Counted from the stretch's first letter, positions 25,766 to 35,370 are shown. The stretch is DNA of 64,000 bases from an uncultured Acidimicrobiaceae bacterium (GCA_937975915.1 CALJTY010000042.1:62001-126000), one strand, 5' to 3'. A program made the numbers and translations. Notes: generated from the sequence alone by a model not told the origin.

Positions 25766-26978
25766 TGTAACGCTCCCATCACTCGGTGAATCAGTAACCG
25801 AAGGAATAATCACTCAGTGGTTCAAAAAAGTCGGCGACGTTGTCGCACGTGACGAAGCACTCTTTGAGGTTTCAACTGACAAAGTTGACTCAGAGATGCC
25901 ATCACCATTTGCTGGCGTCCTAACGCAAATCTCTGCTCAAGAGGGCGACACGGTTCAGACCGGTGCCATTGTTTGTGTCATTGATGAAAACGCAACCGCT
26001 GGAAGCGTTGCTGCTGCTCCTGCACCAGAAGCTCCAGCACCAGTGGTCGAAACACCAGCGCCAACTCCAGCTGCTCCAGCTCCGGCTCCAGCTCGCGCAC
26101 CTGTTACTTCAACGCCAGTCACATCTCAGAGTGCTGGACCAGGGGTGGTTGCATCGCCAGTGGTTCGCCGCATATTGCTCGACGGAGGAATTGACCCTTC
26201 AAGCGTCAACGGCACTGGCCCCGGTGGATCTATTACCCGTCGTGACGCCGAACGTGCAGTTCTCCAAGGTGGCGAAACAGAAGCTGCATTCCCAGTTTCC
26301 AGTGGGCGAAAGCGCATGGCTGAGCACATGGTTGTCTCAGCACAGAGCACCCCTCACGGATTCGTTGCCATTGAAGTAGACGCCGACATCTTTGAGAAGC
26401 TTGCCAAGAAGGGTCGCGAAAGCAAAGACGGCATCACGATTACTGACGAAATGGTCGTTGGCCTCGCCGCAGTTCGTGCACTGAGTGACTTTGAATACTT
26501 GAACGCAACGTTCCAAGGTGAAGAAATTGTTGTTCATCGCACCGTTAGTTTGGGCTTTGTTCGTTCACTTGATGAAGACGGAATGTTGGTTCCAGTTGTT
26601 CACGCTGCAGGTGGGCTCACACTTCGTGCCCTTGCGCGAAGGGTCAGCGAACTCGACCAGCGACTCAGCGAGCGTCAAATGACTGCTGATGATCTCATGG
26701 GTGGAACGTTCACCTTGATGCGCTCACCGAGCCCTCACACGCTCTACACCGCACCAATCATCATCCAGCCACAAGTAGCTGTTCTCTCGATTGGTTCTGT
26801 TCGCGAAGTTCCTGTGGTTGCCAAGAAAAAGAAGAAGAAAGTTTCAATCGAAATTGGCTACCGCATCGTGCTTGGACTTTCATTCGATCACCGAGTCTGT
26901 GAGCCAGTGCTTGCAGCTGCATATCTTGAACGAGTAGCCGAACTCCTCGCAGGAATGGACTTAGAGAGCGAGCGCTAA
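25758..26978 (+). CDS. 2-oxoacid dehydrogenase E2 (dihydrolipoamide acyltransferase)
   Basis: A 406-residue E2. The single N-terminal lipoyl domain carries the lipoylated Lys42 in STDKVDSEM; a long Ala/Pro linker (about residues 83-125) leads to the peripheral subunit-binding domain (SPVVRRILLDGGIDPSSVNGTGPGGSITRRDAERA) and the catalytic domain. The active-site motif, usually DHRxxDG, reads DHRVCEP at 377-383: His378 is kept but the usual Asp is Glu382 and Gly is Pro. A run of six lysines interrupts the catalytic domain near residue 357. The start codon is TTG. No E1 gene is adjacent. Could serve oxoglutarate, pyruvate or branched-chain oxoacids. Confidence 0.88.
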   Translation: MANVTLPSLGESVTEGIITQWFKKVGDVVARDEALFEVSTDKVDSEMPSPFAGVLTQISAQEGDTVQTGAIVCVIDENATAGSVAAAPAPEAPAPVVETPAPTPAAPAPAPARAPVTSTPVTSQSAGPGVVASPVVRRILLDGGIDPSSVNGTGPGGSITRRDAERAVLQGGETEAAFPVSSGRKRMAEHMVVSAQSTPHGFVAIEVDADIFEKLAKKGRESKDGITITDEMVVGLAAVRALSDFEYLNATFQGEEIVVHRTVSLGFVRSLDEDGMLVPVVHAAGGLTLRALARRVSELDQRLSERQMTADDLMGGTFTLMRSPSPHTLYTAPIIIQPQVAVLSIGSVREVPVVAKKKKKKVSIEIGYRIVLGLSFDHRVCEPVLAAAYLERVAELLAGMDLESER

Positions 26979-28604
26979 ATGTTGCGCAGGCGCCACCTCG
27001 GCCGAGTTCCATTCGCCGAGGCAAATGATTTTCAAAGAGCGCTTCTAAACGCCAAAGATGATTACATCTTGCTGTTTGAGCACCCACCGACTTTTACCAA
27101 GGGTGTGCGAACTGAAGAGAAGAACATTCTTAGTGACTTAACTTTGACCGGTGCCGCTGTTGTGGACGCTGACCGCGGCGGAGATGTTACGTATCACGCC
27201 CCTGGACAAGTCGTTGCTTGGCCAATTGTGAGTGTTCCAGATGATCCATCTTCAGGTAAAGCCCATAACGCGACTCTTGAAGACGCAGTTATCGCCACGG
27301 TAAAGAGTTTTGATGCTTCAGGGAAACTCGGCCTCGTTGGTCGACTAGATGGCTACCCAGGAGTCTGGGCGCACACCGACAGCACGCCCTACAAAATTGC
27401 AGCCATTGGCACACGAACAGAACGCAATAATGCTGGAGTACGTAGAACGCTTCACGGGATTGCGCTCAACGTTGACATAGACCTTGAGGGATTTTCGCCA
27501 ATAGTGCCGTGCGGCATTTCAGAACACCCTGTCGCTTCAATGAAGTCTCTAGGGCTTGAAGTTACATCTGTCGAAGTTGAAGAGCGACTCGGAGAAGAAC
27601 TCCAAGCGCGCCTTGGTGGCAACGCACAAGTTGCTCGTGTTGACCGGAGTCTTTCGAGCACTTCCACAGAGCGGCCACTACTTCGGCGTCTGCGCAAAGC
27701 TGGTGTTGACCCTGATGCTGGAATTCCGATTCGTTCGCGAAAGCCCGAGTGGTTGCGAATTGAAGCCCACATGGGAACTGAGTACCAGTCACTGCGCACG
27801 CTCACGGAAGATCTTCGACTCGTAACTGTTTGTGAAGAAGCAGGGTGCCCGAACATCTTTGAGTGCTGGGAAAGTGGAACTGCGACCTTCATGGTTAACG
27901 GAGAGCGCTGCACCAGAGCATGTGGCTTCTGCTTGATTGACACCAGAAAGCCAATGGCACTTGACCCAAGCGAACCCGAGCGTGTTGCTGAAGCTGTTGT
28001 TCGACTCAAGCTGAAGCACGCGGTGATTACCTGCGTAGCGCGTGATGACCTCGCAGATGGTGGAGCCGGAGCGATTGCAGACACAGTGCGTGCGATTCGT
28101 GAACGCTCACCCGGAACTGACGTCGAAGTGCTGATTAGTGACCTGAAGGGTGACGTTGACGCACTGCAGTTGATTATTGATTCACGCCCTGACGTAATGA
28201 ATCACAATATTGAAACGGTCGCTCGTCTACAACGAGCAGTTCGCCCGAGCGCTGGTTACATGCGATCAATGACTGTTCTTGCCAGAAGTGTGGCTGCGGG
28301 CCTCACCACGAAGTCAGGCATGATGGTGGGACTTGGTGAAACGCCAGAAGAGGTCGAAGCAACACTGGCCGACCTTGCAGCGGTTGGAGTCTCCATTGCA
28401 ACCATTGGCCAGTATTTGCGTCCGACAGAGAAGCACTTACCGGTTTCTAGGTACTGGGAACCAGCAGAGTTCGATGAATTAGCTCGCAGAGGTATGGCAC
28501 TTGGTTTAAGCCACGTCCAGTCATCACCACTTACGCGCTCGAGTTATCACGCGCGTGAAGCACTCAGTGATGCAACGCCAGTTGGCGTTCCAACACGTCG
28601 CTAA
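26979..28604 (+). CDS. lipB-lipA: Fused octanoyltransferase-lipoyl synthase (LipB-LipA)
   Basis: A continuous 541-residue reading frame joining two enzymes. Residues about 1-215 are LipB, which moves octanoate from acyl carrier protein to target proteins: RGGDVTYHAPGQ, Lys139 in KIAAIGTR, HGIALNV and Cys178 in PCGI are all present. Residues about 225-541 are LipA, the radical SAM enzyme inserting two sulfurs: auxiliary cluster Cys285-X4-Cys290-X5-Cys296, SAM cluster Cys311-X3-Cys315-X2-Cys318, and the C-terminal SSPLTRSSYHA. The start ATG abuts the E2 stop. The two are normally separate adjacent genes, so fusion would put octanoylation and sulfur insertion on one chain. Its stop abuts the opposite-strand peptidase stop. 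Confidence 0.94.
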   Translation: MLRRRHLGRVPFAEANDFQRALLNAKDDYILLFEHPPTFTKGVRTEEKNILSDLTLTGAAVVDADRGGDVTYHAPGQVVAWPIVSVPDDPSSGKAHNATLEDAVIATVKSFDASGKLGLVGRLDGYPGVWAHTDSTPYKIAAIGTRTERNNAGVRRTLHGIALNVDIDLEGFSPIVPCGISEHPVASMKSLGLEVTSVEVEERLGEELQARLGGNAQVARVDRSLSSTSTERPLLRRLRKAGVDPDAGIPIRSRKPEWLRIEAHMGTEYQSLRTLTEDLRLVTVCEEAGCPNIFECWESGTATFMVNGERCTRACGFCLIDTRKPMALDPSEPERVAEAVVRLKLKHAVITCVARDDLADGGAGAIADTVRAIRERSPGTDVEVLISDLKGDVDALQLIIDSRPDVMNHNIETVARLQRAVRPSAGYMRSMTVLARSVAAGLTTKSGMMVGLGETPEEVEATLADLAAVGVSIATIGQYLRPTEKHLPVSRYWEPAEFDELARRGMALGLSHVQSSPLTRSSYHAREALSDATPVGVPTRR

Positions 28605-30572
28605 TTACCAAATACGAACGCGCTCTTCTTTAGGCATAAAGAGCTTGTCGTTTTCGCTAACGCCAAAGGCTTCAACGAATTCGTCAAGGTTTTTAACAAT
28701 TTGGTTGCATCTGAATTCAGCAGGTGAGTGAGGGTCGATTGTGATTAGGCGGCGAGCCTCGTCAGGACGAGACTTCCCACGCCATACTCGGGCCCAGTTG
28801 AAGAACAAACGCTGCTCACCTGTGAGGCCATCGATAACTTCTGAAGGTTTTCCTCCAAGGGCAATCTTGTAGGCCTTGTAAGCAATAGTGAGTCCACCAA
28901 GGTCACCAATGTTTTCTCCAATGGTGAGTGCACCATTGACGTGAACATCTGGTGCGGCTTCTGGGCGTAGAACGTCGTATTGATCAATCAGCGACTTGGT
29001 GCGGTTTTCAAATTCACTGAGGTCTTTTTCACTCCACCAGTTATTGATGTTGCCGTCACCGTCATACTTGGAACCCTGATCGTCAAAGCCGTGTCCCACT
29101 TCGTGACCAATTACAGCTCCAATGCCTCCATAGTTGGTGGCGTCATCAGCTTCGAGGTCAAAGAAAGGAGCCTGGAGAATTCCAGCGGGGAACACAATGC
29201 GGTTCATCACCGGGTTGTAATAGGCATTAACGGTCTGAGGAGTCATGCCCCACTCGTCGCGGTCAACAGGCTTACCGATCTTTGCGAGCATGTAGTCAAG
29301 TTCGAACTTTGCCAGTGCGTGCAGATTGCCAATAAGGTCGTCTGCTTTGATGTCCAGCGCCGAATAGTCGCGCCACTTGTCGGGGTAGCCAATCATTGGG
29401 ACAAACTTTGAGAGCTTGACGAGAGCCTTTTGCTTAGTCTCTTCAGTCATCCAGTCAAGGCTTTCGATGCTCTGCTTGTAGGCCGCCATGAGGTTCTCAA
29501 CGAGCTGCAACATGCGCTGCTTTGCGGCTGGTGGGAAGTACTTCTCTACGTAGAGCTCTCCAATTGCTTCACCGAGGAAACCTTCAACGAGCGATCCACC
29601 ACGACGCCAGCGCTCTTTCATCTCTGGTGTTCCTGAGAGTGTGCGGCCGAAGAAGTCAAAGTTCTCTTCCACGAAGCCACTGGATAAATATGGTGCAGCT
29701 TCGCTGATGATGTTCCACATCAGCCACGACTGCCAAGAAGCGGCATCGAATTTCGCCATAAGGGCCTTAAGGCCTTCAAAGAAAGGGGGTTGGCGAACTA
29801 TGAGTGTGTCGAACGCGCCACTTGGGATTTGACTATTTTCGAGCCATAGTCCCCAGTTAAATGTTCCACTGAGTTCTTGCAGTTCAGCAAACGACATCTT
29901 GTTGTAGTTGAGCTCAGCTTCTCGTAACTTCACTCGGTCCCAGTGATACGAAGCGATCTGTGTTTCGAGTGCCATAACTCGCTTGGCGTGACCTGCAGCA
30001 TCAGCTATTCCCGCGAGCTCGAACATTTTGCTCATGTGAGCAACGAATGCAGTTCTCACTGACTCGTGTTCCGCTTCACGGTAGTAACTCTCGTCTGGAA
30101 GGCTGATGCCGGACTGGCTCACGTAAGCAATGTGCGTGGTGGAATCTTTGAAGTCCGCATAAATGAAGGAGCCAAAGATGCCGCTCATCCCTCGAGTCCA
30201 CTGAGTTCCAAGGAAGGATGCCAAGTCATTAATCGAGGTAACTTGCTGAGCTTCGCTCAATTCTTTAGCGATTGGTGAAACACCAAGTTCTTCAATTCGC
30301 TTTTCGTCCATAAACGATCGGTAGACGTCGCCGACTTTGCGAGCATTGCTCCCAGGGGTTGCAGCACTGGCGGCACATTCGTCAATTATCTTTCGAACGC
30401 GGTCTTCGCTTTCCATACGCAGCTCATCAAATGCCCCGAAGCGTGCGCGGTCGGCTGGGATCTCTGCGTCACGGAGCCAAACGCCATTCACGTGGCGAAA
30501 GAGATCATCTTGAGGTCGAACATCAGAGAGAACATTGGTTAAATCAAGTGAGTTGCTTGAGCGGGTTGTCAT
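28605..30572 (-). CDS. pepO: M13-family zinc metallopeptidase (PepO/neprilysin-like)
   Basis: A 655-residue endopeptidase. Zinc motif HEVGH in VIGHEVGHGFDDQGSKYD, and the third ligand Glu in GENIGDLGGL, match the M13 family, as does NAYYNPVMNRIVFPAGILQ with the substrate-binding segment. N-terminal helices begin with the usual DLFRHVNGVW. No signal peptide is apparent, so the enzyme is probably cytoplasmic, like several bacterial PepO proteins. No clear ribosome binding site upstream. Confidence 0.93.
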   Translation of the reverse strand: MTTRSSNSLDLTNVLSDVRPQDDLFRHVNGVWLRDAEIPADRARFGAFDELRMESEDRVRKIIDECAASAATPGSNARKVGDVYRSFMDEKRIEELGVSPIAKELSEAQQVTSINDLASFLGTQWTRGMSGIFGSFIYADFKDSTTHIAYVSQSGISLPDESYYREAEHESVRTAFVAHMSKMFELAGIADAAGHAKRVMALETQIASYHWDRVKLREAELNYNKMSFAELQELSGTFNWGLWLENSQIPSGAFDTLIVRQPPFFEGLKALMAKFDAASWQSWLMWNIISEAAPYLSSGFVEENFDFFGRTLSGTPEMKERWRRGGSLVEGFLGEAIGELYVEKYFPPAAKQRMLQLVENLMAAYKQSIESLDWMTEETKQKALVKLSKFVPMIGYPDKWRDYSALDIKADDLIGNLHALAKFELDYMLAKIGKPVDRDEWGMTPQTVNAYYNPVMNRIVFPAGILQAPFFDLEADDATNYGGIGAVIGHEVGHGFDDQGSKYDGDGNINNWWSEKDLSEFENRTKSLIDQYDVLRPEAAPDVHVNGALTIGENIGDLGGLTIAYKAYKIALGGKPSEVIDGLTGEQRLFFNWARVWRGKSRPDEARRLITIDPHSPAEFRCNQIVKNLDEFVEAFGVSENDKLFMPKEERVRIW

Positions 30573-30655
30573 AGGGATTCACACTAACAACTCACAATTT
30601 TCTAAAACTCTCAACTCGCAGCGACAGTTGTGATTACTAGCTAAAAGAAAGTGTG

Positions 30656-30669
30656 TATACTATGCGCAT
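30656..30669 (+). promoter_or_regulatory. Promoter -10 element for a leaderless vapB, with overlapping palindrome
   Basis: TATACT (30656-30661) preceded by TGTG at 30652-30655 is an extended -10-like element. Its expected start point falls at about 30668, exactly on the antitoxin ATG, so the mRNA is probably leaderless. ATGCGCAT (30662-30669) is a palindrome overlapping the start and could be a VapB operator. No convincing -35 box is seen at 17 bases. Confidence 0.5.
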
Positions 30670-30898
30670 GGCAAGAATCAATGTTTATCTACCAGATGAG
30701 TTAGCCCAGCAGGCAAAAGAGCTGAAACTAAACATTTCTGCACTTACGCAAGATGCGATCAAAAGTCAGATGGGGGCGATGGCGACCAATAATTGGCTTG
30801 AGTCACTCCGTCGTCCTAAAGCAAGAACAATTTCACATGAGAACGTGATGGAAGTGCTTAGAGAAGTTCGAGACGAAGCTTCGACTTACCATGGCTGA
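30668..30898 (+). CDS. vapB: VapB-like antitoxin
   Basis: A 76-residue antitoxin. The N-terminal MARINVYLPDELAQQAKELKLNISALTQDAI is a ribbon-helix-helix DNA-binding domain; the C-terminal part would cover the toxin. ATG 30668 is chosen because the -10 element overlaps any earlier start and no ribosome binding site exists upstream. Its end overlaps the toxin start by eight bases. Confidence 0.8.
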   Translation: MARINVYLPDELAQQAKELKLNISALTQDAIKSQMGAMATNNWLESLRRPKARTISHENVMEVLREVRDEASTYHG

Positions 30899-31280
30899 CC
30901 TCGTCATTGATGCTTCCGCAATTATCGATTTAATTCTTGGTGGTGAACTTGGTGACGCTGTCTACCGAAGAATATTCGGCAGTGAATTGCACGCACCTGC
31001 ACACATTGATGCAGAAGTGCTTTCAGCATTTGGAAGAATGAACCGAGCTGGATCGCAGTCAGGTCAAGAAACGCTTGGAAACCTTAATGAATTTCTTGGG
31101 GCCCCGATAACACGACACGCCATCGGTGATTTGCTCATCGGAGCATGGTCACGTCGAGACAATGTGAGCCTGAAGGATGCAATTTACATTGAGTTATCTC
31201 AGAAGTTGACAATGCAAATCATTACGACCGACAAGGGAATGACAAGCATTCGAAACGCTGAGGTAATCAGCGTGAGTTAA
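30891..31280 (+). CDS. vapC: VapC-like PIN-domain toxin
   Basis: A 129-residue PIN-domain ribonuclease. Acidic residues that bind Mg2+ are visible: Asp in VIDASAIIDLIL, Glu in IDAEVLSAFGR, Asp in SLKDAIYIEL and Asp in IITTDKGM. Such toxins cut tRNA or rRNA when antitoxin is lost. The stop shares TTAA with the end of metH on the opposite strand. The two-gene module sits neatly between peptidase and metH. Confidence 0.88.
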   Translation: MADLVIDASAIIDLILGGELGDAVYRRIFGSELHAPAHIDAEVLSAFGRMNRAGSQSGQETLGNLNEFLGAPITRHAIGDLLIGAWSRRDNVSLKDAIYIELSQKLTMQIITTDKGMTSIRNAEVISVS

Positions 31281-34200
31281 GCGAGGAAGTACTTAGCCTT
31301 CGGGTGATGACAGATAATGGCATCGGTTGTTTGCTCAGGGTGAAGTTGGAATCCTTCAGAAACTGTTACGCCAATTCGATCTGACTCAAGCAGAGCAGCA
31401 ACCTTGGCATTGTCCATTAGATCTGGGCAGGCCGGGTAACCCCATGAGTAGCGACCACCACGGTATTGCTGGCGAAATAGTCCGGTAAGGGTTGGGCCGT
31501 CTTCTTCGACGTAACCGAGCTCTTCACGTATGCGCTTGTGCCAGAGTTCAGCGAGCGCTTCGGCCATTTCAACACCAAGGCCGTGAAGCATGAGGTAGTC
31601 GTTGTAACGGTCTTCGGCGAAGAGTTCTTGGCAACGCTCTGAGACTCGTGAACCCATTGTTACGAGCATGAAACTGGCGTAGTCCTGGTCTGGACTCGTT
31701 GACTCGCGGAAAAAGTCAGAGATCGAAAGGAATGGATCTTTGTGCTGGCGAGGAAAGCTGAAACGTGTTGCTTCCGTCGTGCGAGTCTCGTCGGTGTAGA
31801 TAATGAGATCGTTGCCTTCTTTTGCAGCAGGGAAGTGACCCCATACAACCTGAGGAATCAGTAAGTTTTCTGCCTTGGCAATAGCCAGTTGTTCGCGGAA
31901 CGTTGCACCAACGCGTTCTTTAAAGGCCTGGTCGTCTTCGCCGTCTTCAGGTCGAAAGCCCCACTGATTTCTAAAGAGCGCAGTCTGGTTGAGGAACTCT
32001 GAAATTTCATCAATGGACATTCCCTTGGCGACACGGCTTCCAATGAATGGTGGTGGAAAGAGTGGATTGTCTGTTTCAACTTCTGGGCTGCGATCTGGAA
32101 GACCTTCAGGAGTTGGATCTTCTCCACGGAAACGGCGCTGCACGGTGCTCTCTGAAATTTCGAGACCGAACTTTTCATCGACTTCGCCGGTTTTCTTAAT
32201 TTCTCCGAGACGGTCAAGAACTCGAAGTCCTTCGAAAGCATCTTTTCCGTAGAAGACACGTCCGTCATAGACGGTGCGAAGGTCGCGCTCTACGTAAGTG
32301 CGTGTTAGAGCGGCACCACCGAGCAGCACTGGAACGTCACTGAGGCCTTGCTCGTTCATGAGCTCTAGGTTTTCTCGCATGATGAGCGTTGACTTAACGA
32401 GAAGTCCACTCATGCCAAGAGCATCGGCTTTGTGTTCCTTAACGGCTTGGATCATTTCGTTGATGCCAACTTTGATCCCGAGGTTTACAACTTCGTAGCC
32501 ATTGTTAGTGAGAATGATGTCGACAAGGTTTTTACCAATGTCGTGTACGTCACCCTTAACTGTGGCGAGTACAACTTTTCCTCTTCCACCCTGGTCACTC
32601 TTTTCCATGAACGGCTCTAAGAAGGCAACCGCTGACTTCATAGTTTCTGCAGACTGAAGAACGAAAGGTAACTGCATTTCTCCAGATGCGAAGAGTTCTC
32701 CAACAACCTTCATGCCTTCAAGCAAGTGGTCGTTAACAATTTCGAGTGGCTTAATGCCACTGTCCATTGCCTGTTTCAGGTCGTCTTCAAGTCCTGTTCT
32801 TACTCCGTCAATGATTCGACGCTTCAAGCGCTCTTCGAGGCTCAAATCATCAAGCTTCGCGCCACCAGCAGTAGCTGCCTTTACGCCTTCGTAGAGTCCG
32901 AGCAGTGTCTGAAGTGGGTCGTACCCTTCAGACCTGCGGTCATAAATCAGGTCGAGGCAGACCTTGCGAGATTCTTCGCTGATCTTTGCGAGTGGCAAAA
33001 TCTTTGAGGCGTGCACAATCGCTGCATCAAGTCCAGCTTCTGCAGCTTCGTGCAAGAACATGCTGTTTAGTACTTGGCGAGCGGCTGGGTTGAGGCCGAA
33101 CGAGATGTTGGAGAGACCGAGAATGGTTCGAACACCTGGCATCTCGGCTTTGATGCGCTTAATCGCTTCAAGAGTCTCAATACCGTCGCGACGTGACTCG
33201 ATCATTCCTGTAGAGAGCGGTAGGGCCAAGGTGTCAATGAAGATGTCTTCAGGGCTTAGTCCGTAGCGCTCGACTGCAAGATTGGTGATGTTCTTAGCAG
33301 CACGAACCTTCCACTCAGCAGTACGGGCCTGTCCTTCTTCGTCAATGCACGTAGCAACTACAGCTGAACCAAATTCTGCTGCGAGCGATAAGAAACCGTC
33401 GAGGCGAGTTCCTGGTCCATCACCTTCTTCGAGGTTTACTGAGTTAAGAATTGCCTTGCCACCGAGCCAGGTAAGAGCTTGTCGAGCTACCAGTGTTTCG
33501 GTGGTGTCAACCATGATTGGCACTGAGGACTGAGTAGCGAGGCGACTCATGATTTCATTCATGTCACTGATGCCATCAGCTCCGGTGTAGTCAACACAGA
33601 CATCCAAGATGTGTGCGCCTTCTTTGATCTGGTCGCGGCCAATTCCTACGCAAGTGTCCCAGTCACCTTCGAGCATTGCTTCTCGGAACAACTTTGAGCC
33701 GTTCGCATTCGTGCGCTCTCCAACCATAAGTACCGAACGGTCCTGGCTGTAGCTCGTGGTTGAATATATCGATGCGGCTGCGGGCTCAAGGATTGGTGAG
33801 CGCTTCGCTGGGGTAAGGGGGCGAACTGCTTCTACAACGCGGGCCAAATGCTCTGGTGTAGTTCCACAGCATCCACCAACAACTTGCAATCCGTATTCAG
33901 AAACAAACTTCGACATGTGCTCTGCGAGCTGTTCTGGCGTTAAGTCGTAGTGCATCTTGCCGTCAACAACACTCGGAAGTCCAGCGTTTGGAAGACAGCT
34001 AATTGGCATTGGTGCAGATTCAGAAAGTGTGCGAAGTGGTTCATACATTTCAACTGGCCCAGTGGCGCAGTTAAGTCCAATGATGTCAATGCCGAGTGGC
34101 GACAGCGCAGTTATTGCGGCATTGATTTCTGTTCCAGGAAGCATGCGACCCGTGAGTTCGATTGTTACCTGGGCTTGGATGGGAACAATGCGACCGTGAC

Positions 34201-34780
34201 GCGCCATTGCCCGGTGGCACGCAGCGATTGCAGCTTTTCCAGAAAGAAGGTCAAACATTGTTTCTACGAGCAGAACGTCAACGCCACCTTCTAGAAGTGC
34301 GTAGGCGAGTTCTTCGTAGCTCTCTGAAAGAGCGTCGTAGGTAATTTGTCCGAGTGTCGGGAACTTTGTTCCTGGCCCGATTGATCCGCTGACGAATTTC
34401 TTGTCATTAGGACTCGAGTACTCGTCGGCAATCTTTCGTGCGATTTTCGCTGAAGCGAGGGCGAGCTCGTGAGCGCGCTCAGGAATTCCATATTCCGCAA
34501 GCACGACGCCGAATGATCCAAACGAGTTTGTTTCAATGACGTCAACGCCCACGTCGAAGAATGAACGGTGAAGTCGTTCAATTGATTCGGGCTTGGTGAC
34601 ACAGAGGATTTCGTTGCAACCTTCTAATTTTTCGCCACCGAAGTCGGCTGCAGTCAACTCTTGAATCTGGAGATTCGTACCGGTGGCACCGTCGTAAATA
34701 AGGACTTTTTTCGATAGGGCGTCCAGGTAGGGGTCGTTCGCGGCCGGACGGGCAAAAGGTGGGCGGATATTGGACGACAT
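31277..34780 (-). CDS. metH: Cobalamin-dependent methionine synthase
   Basis: A 1167-residue four-module enzyme that methylates homocysteine using methyl-tetrahydrofolate and cobalamin. Order: homocysteine-binding domain with the zinc cysteines in LNCATGP and GGCCGTTPEH (to about residue 325); pterin-binding barrel (about 345-620, VGERTNANGSKLF); cobalamin domain with GDVHDIGKN giving the axial His (about 745); and the C-terminal reactivation domain with RGGRYSWGYPACPDL. Length is normal. No cobalamin riboswitch can fit in the 47-base gap to the divergent adenosyltransferase gene. Confidence 0.96.
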   Translation of the reverse strand: MSSNIRPPFARPAANDPYLDALSKKVLIYDGATGTNLQIQELTAADFGGEKLEGCNEILCVTKPESIERLHRSFFDVGVDVIETNSFGSFGVVLAEYGIPERAHELALASAKIARKIADEYSSPNDKKFVSGSIGPGTKFPTLGQITYDALSESYEELAYALLEGGVDVLLVETMFDLLSGKAAIAACHRAMARHGRIVPIQAQVTIELTGRMLPGTEINAAITALSPLGIDIIGLNCATGPVEMYEPLRTLSESAPMPISCLPNAGLPSVVDGKMHYDLTPEQLAEHMSKFVSEYGLQVVGGCCGTTPEHLARVVEAVRPLTPAKRSPILEPAAASIYSTTSYSQDRSVLMVGERTNANGSKLFREAMLEGDWDTCVGIGRDQIKEGAHILDVCVDYTGADGISDMNEIMSRLATQSSVPIMVDTTETLVARQALTWLGGKAILNSVNLEEGDGPGTRLDGFLSLAAEFGSAVVATCIDEEGQARTAEWKVRAAKNITNLAVERYGLSPEDIFIDTLALPLSTGMIESRRDGIETLEAIKRIKAEMPGVRTILGLSNISFGLNPAARQVLNSMFLHEAAEAGLDAAIVHASKILPLAKISEESRKVCLDLIYDRRSEGYDPLQTLLGLYEGVKAATAGGAKLDDLSLEERLKRRIIDGVRTGLEDDLKQAMDSGIKPLEIVNDHLLEGMKVVGELFASGEMQLPFVLQSAETMKSAVAFLEPFMEKSDQGGRGKVVLATVKGDVHDIGKNLVDIILTNNGYEVVNLGIKVGINEMIQAVKEHKADALGMSGLLVKSTLIMRENLELMNEQGLSDVPVLLGGAALTRTYVERDLRTVYDGRVFYGKDAFEGLRVLDRLGEIKKTGEVDEKFGLEISESTVQRRFRGEDPTPEGLPDRSPEVETDNPLFPPPFIGSRVAKGMSIDEISEFLNQTALFRNQWGFRPEDGEDDQAFKERVGATFREQLAIAKAENLLIPQVVWGHFPAAKEGNDLIIYTDETRTTEATRFSFPRQHKDPFLSISDFFRESTSPDQDYASFMLVTMGSRVSERCQELFAEDRYNDYLMLHGLGVEMAEALAELWHKRIREELGYVEEDGPTLTGLFRQQYRGGRYSWGYPACPDLMDNAKVAALLESDRIGVTVSEGFQLHPEQTTDAIICHHPKAKYFLA

Positions 34781-34827
34781 TGATTAATAAGGCTACTAGT
34801 CCACAAAGGAATCACTACGCTGGCACT

Positions 34828-35370
34828 GTGAAGATCTATACACGTGGTGGCGACGACGGAACAACGGGCTTGTACTTTGGGGGGCGAACTGAGAAGACCT
34901 CAGACCCTATTGAAGTTAATGGTGCTGTTGATGAGGCCCAGGCCATGCTTGGAATGGCCAGAGCTCTTACCGAACCGGGATCGCGACTTAATGAACTTCT
35001 GATCACACTTGAGCGTCACCTTTGGGTGCTGATGGCAGAAGTTGCCACACTGCCTGAAAATCGTCACAAGCTCACTGCCGATAAGACACTGGTGACAATT
35101 GAAATGATTGAAATGCTCGAAAGCAACATTGATGCTCTTTCAGATGAAATTGAAATGCCTACCGAGTTTGTTGTCCCAGGAGAAAATCAACTCTCAGCTG
35201 CACTTGATGTTGCTCGCACTGTCATCAGACGTGCAGAGCGCATTGCGGTTGGTTACCCGATTGAAAACTCACTTGTTGTTCCGTACCTAAATCGCCAGAG
35301 CGACCTCGCATGGACAATGGCGCGTTGGGCCGAAGGTCCAAACCACCGCACCGCCCGCGTTCACCAGTAG
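34828..35370 (+). CDS. Cob(I)alamin adenosyltransferase, PduO type
   Basis: A 180-residue ATP:cob(I)alamin adenosyltransferase that makes adenosylcobalamin. KIYTRGGDDGTTGLYFGG binds ATP, VNGAVDEAQAMLGMAR and ARTVIRRAERI are the helical active-site motifs, NRQSDLAWTMARWA ends it. GTG at 34828 gives the conventional N-terminus MKIYTRGGD. The product would supply cofactor for the methylmalonyl-CoA mutase at 38.4 kb. It is divergent from metH, linking both cobalamin forms. The stop abuts the nitroreductase stop. Confidence 0.93.
   Translation: MKIYTRGGDDGTTGLYFGGRTEKTSDPIEVNGAVDEAQAMLGMARALTEPGSRLNELLITLERHLWVLMAEVATLPENRHKLTADKTLVTIEMIEMLESNIDALSDEIEMPTEFVVPGENQLSAALDVARTVIRRAERIAVGYPIENSLVVPYLNRQSDLAWTMARWAEGPNHRTARVHQ

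Noticed and set aside
26000..26130. Repetitive CCAGCTCCAGCA-like sequence in the E2 gene, possible repeat array
   Set aside because: It is the Ala/Pro-rich flexible linker of E2; low-complexity coding sequence, not a CRISPR or mobile repeat.
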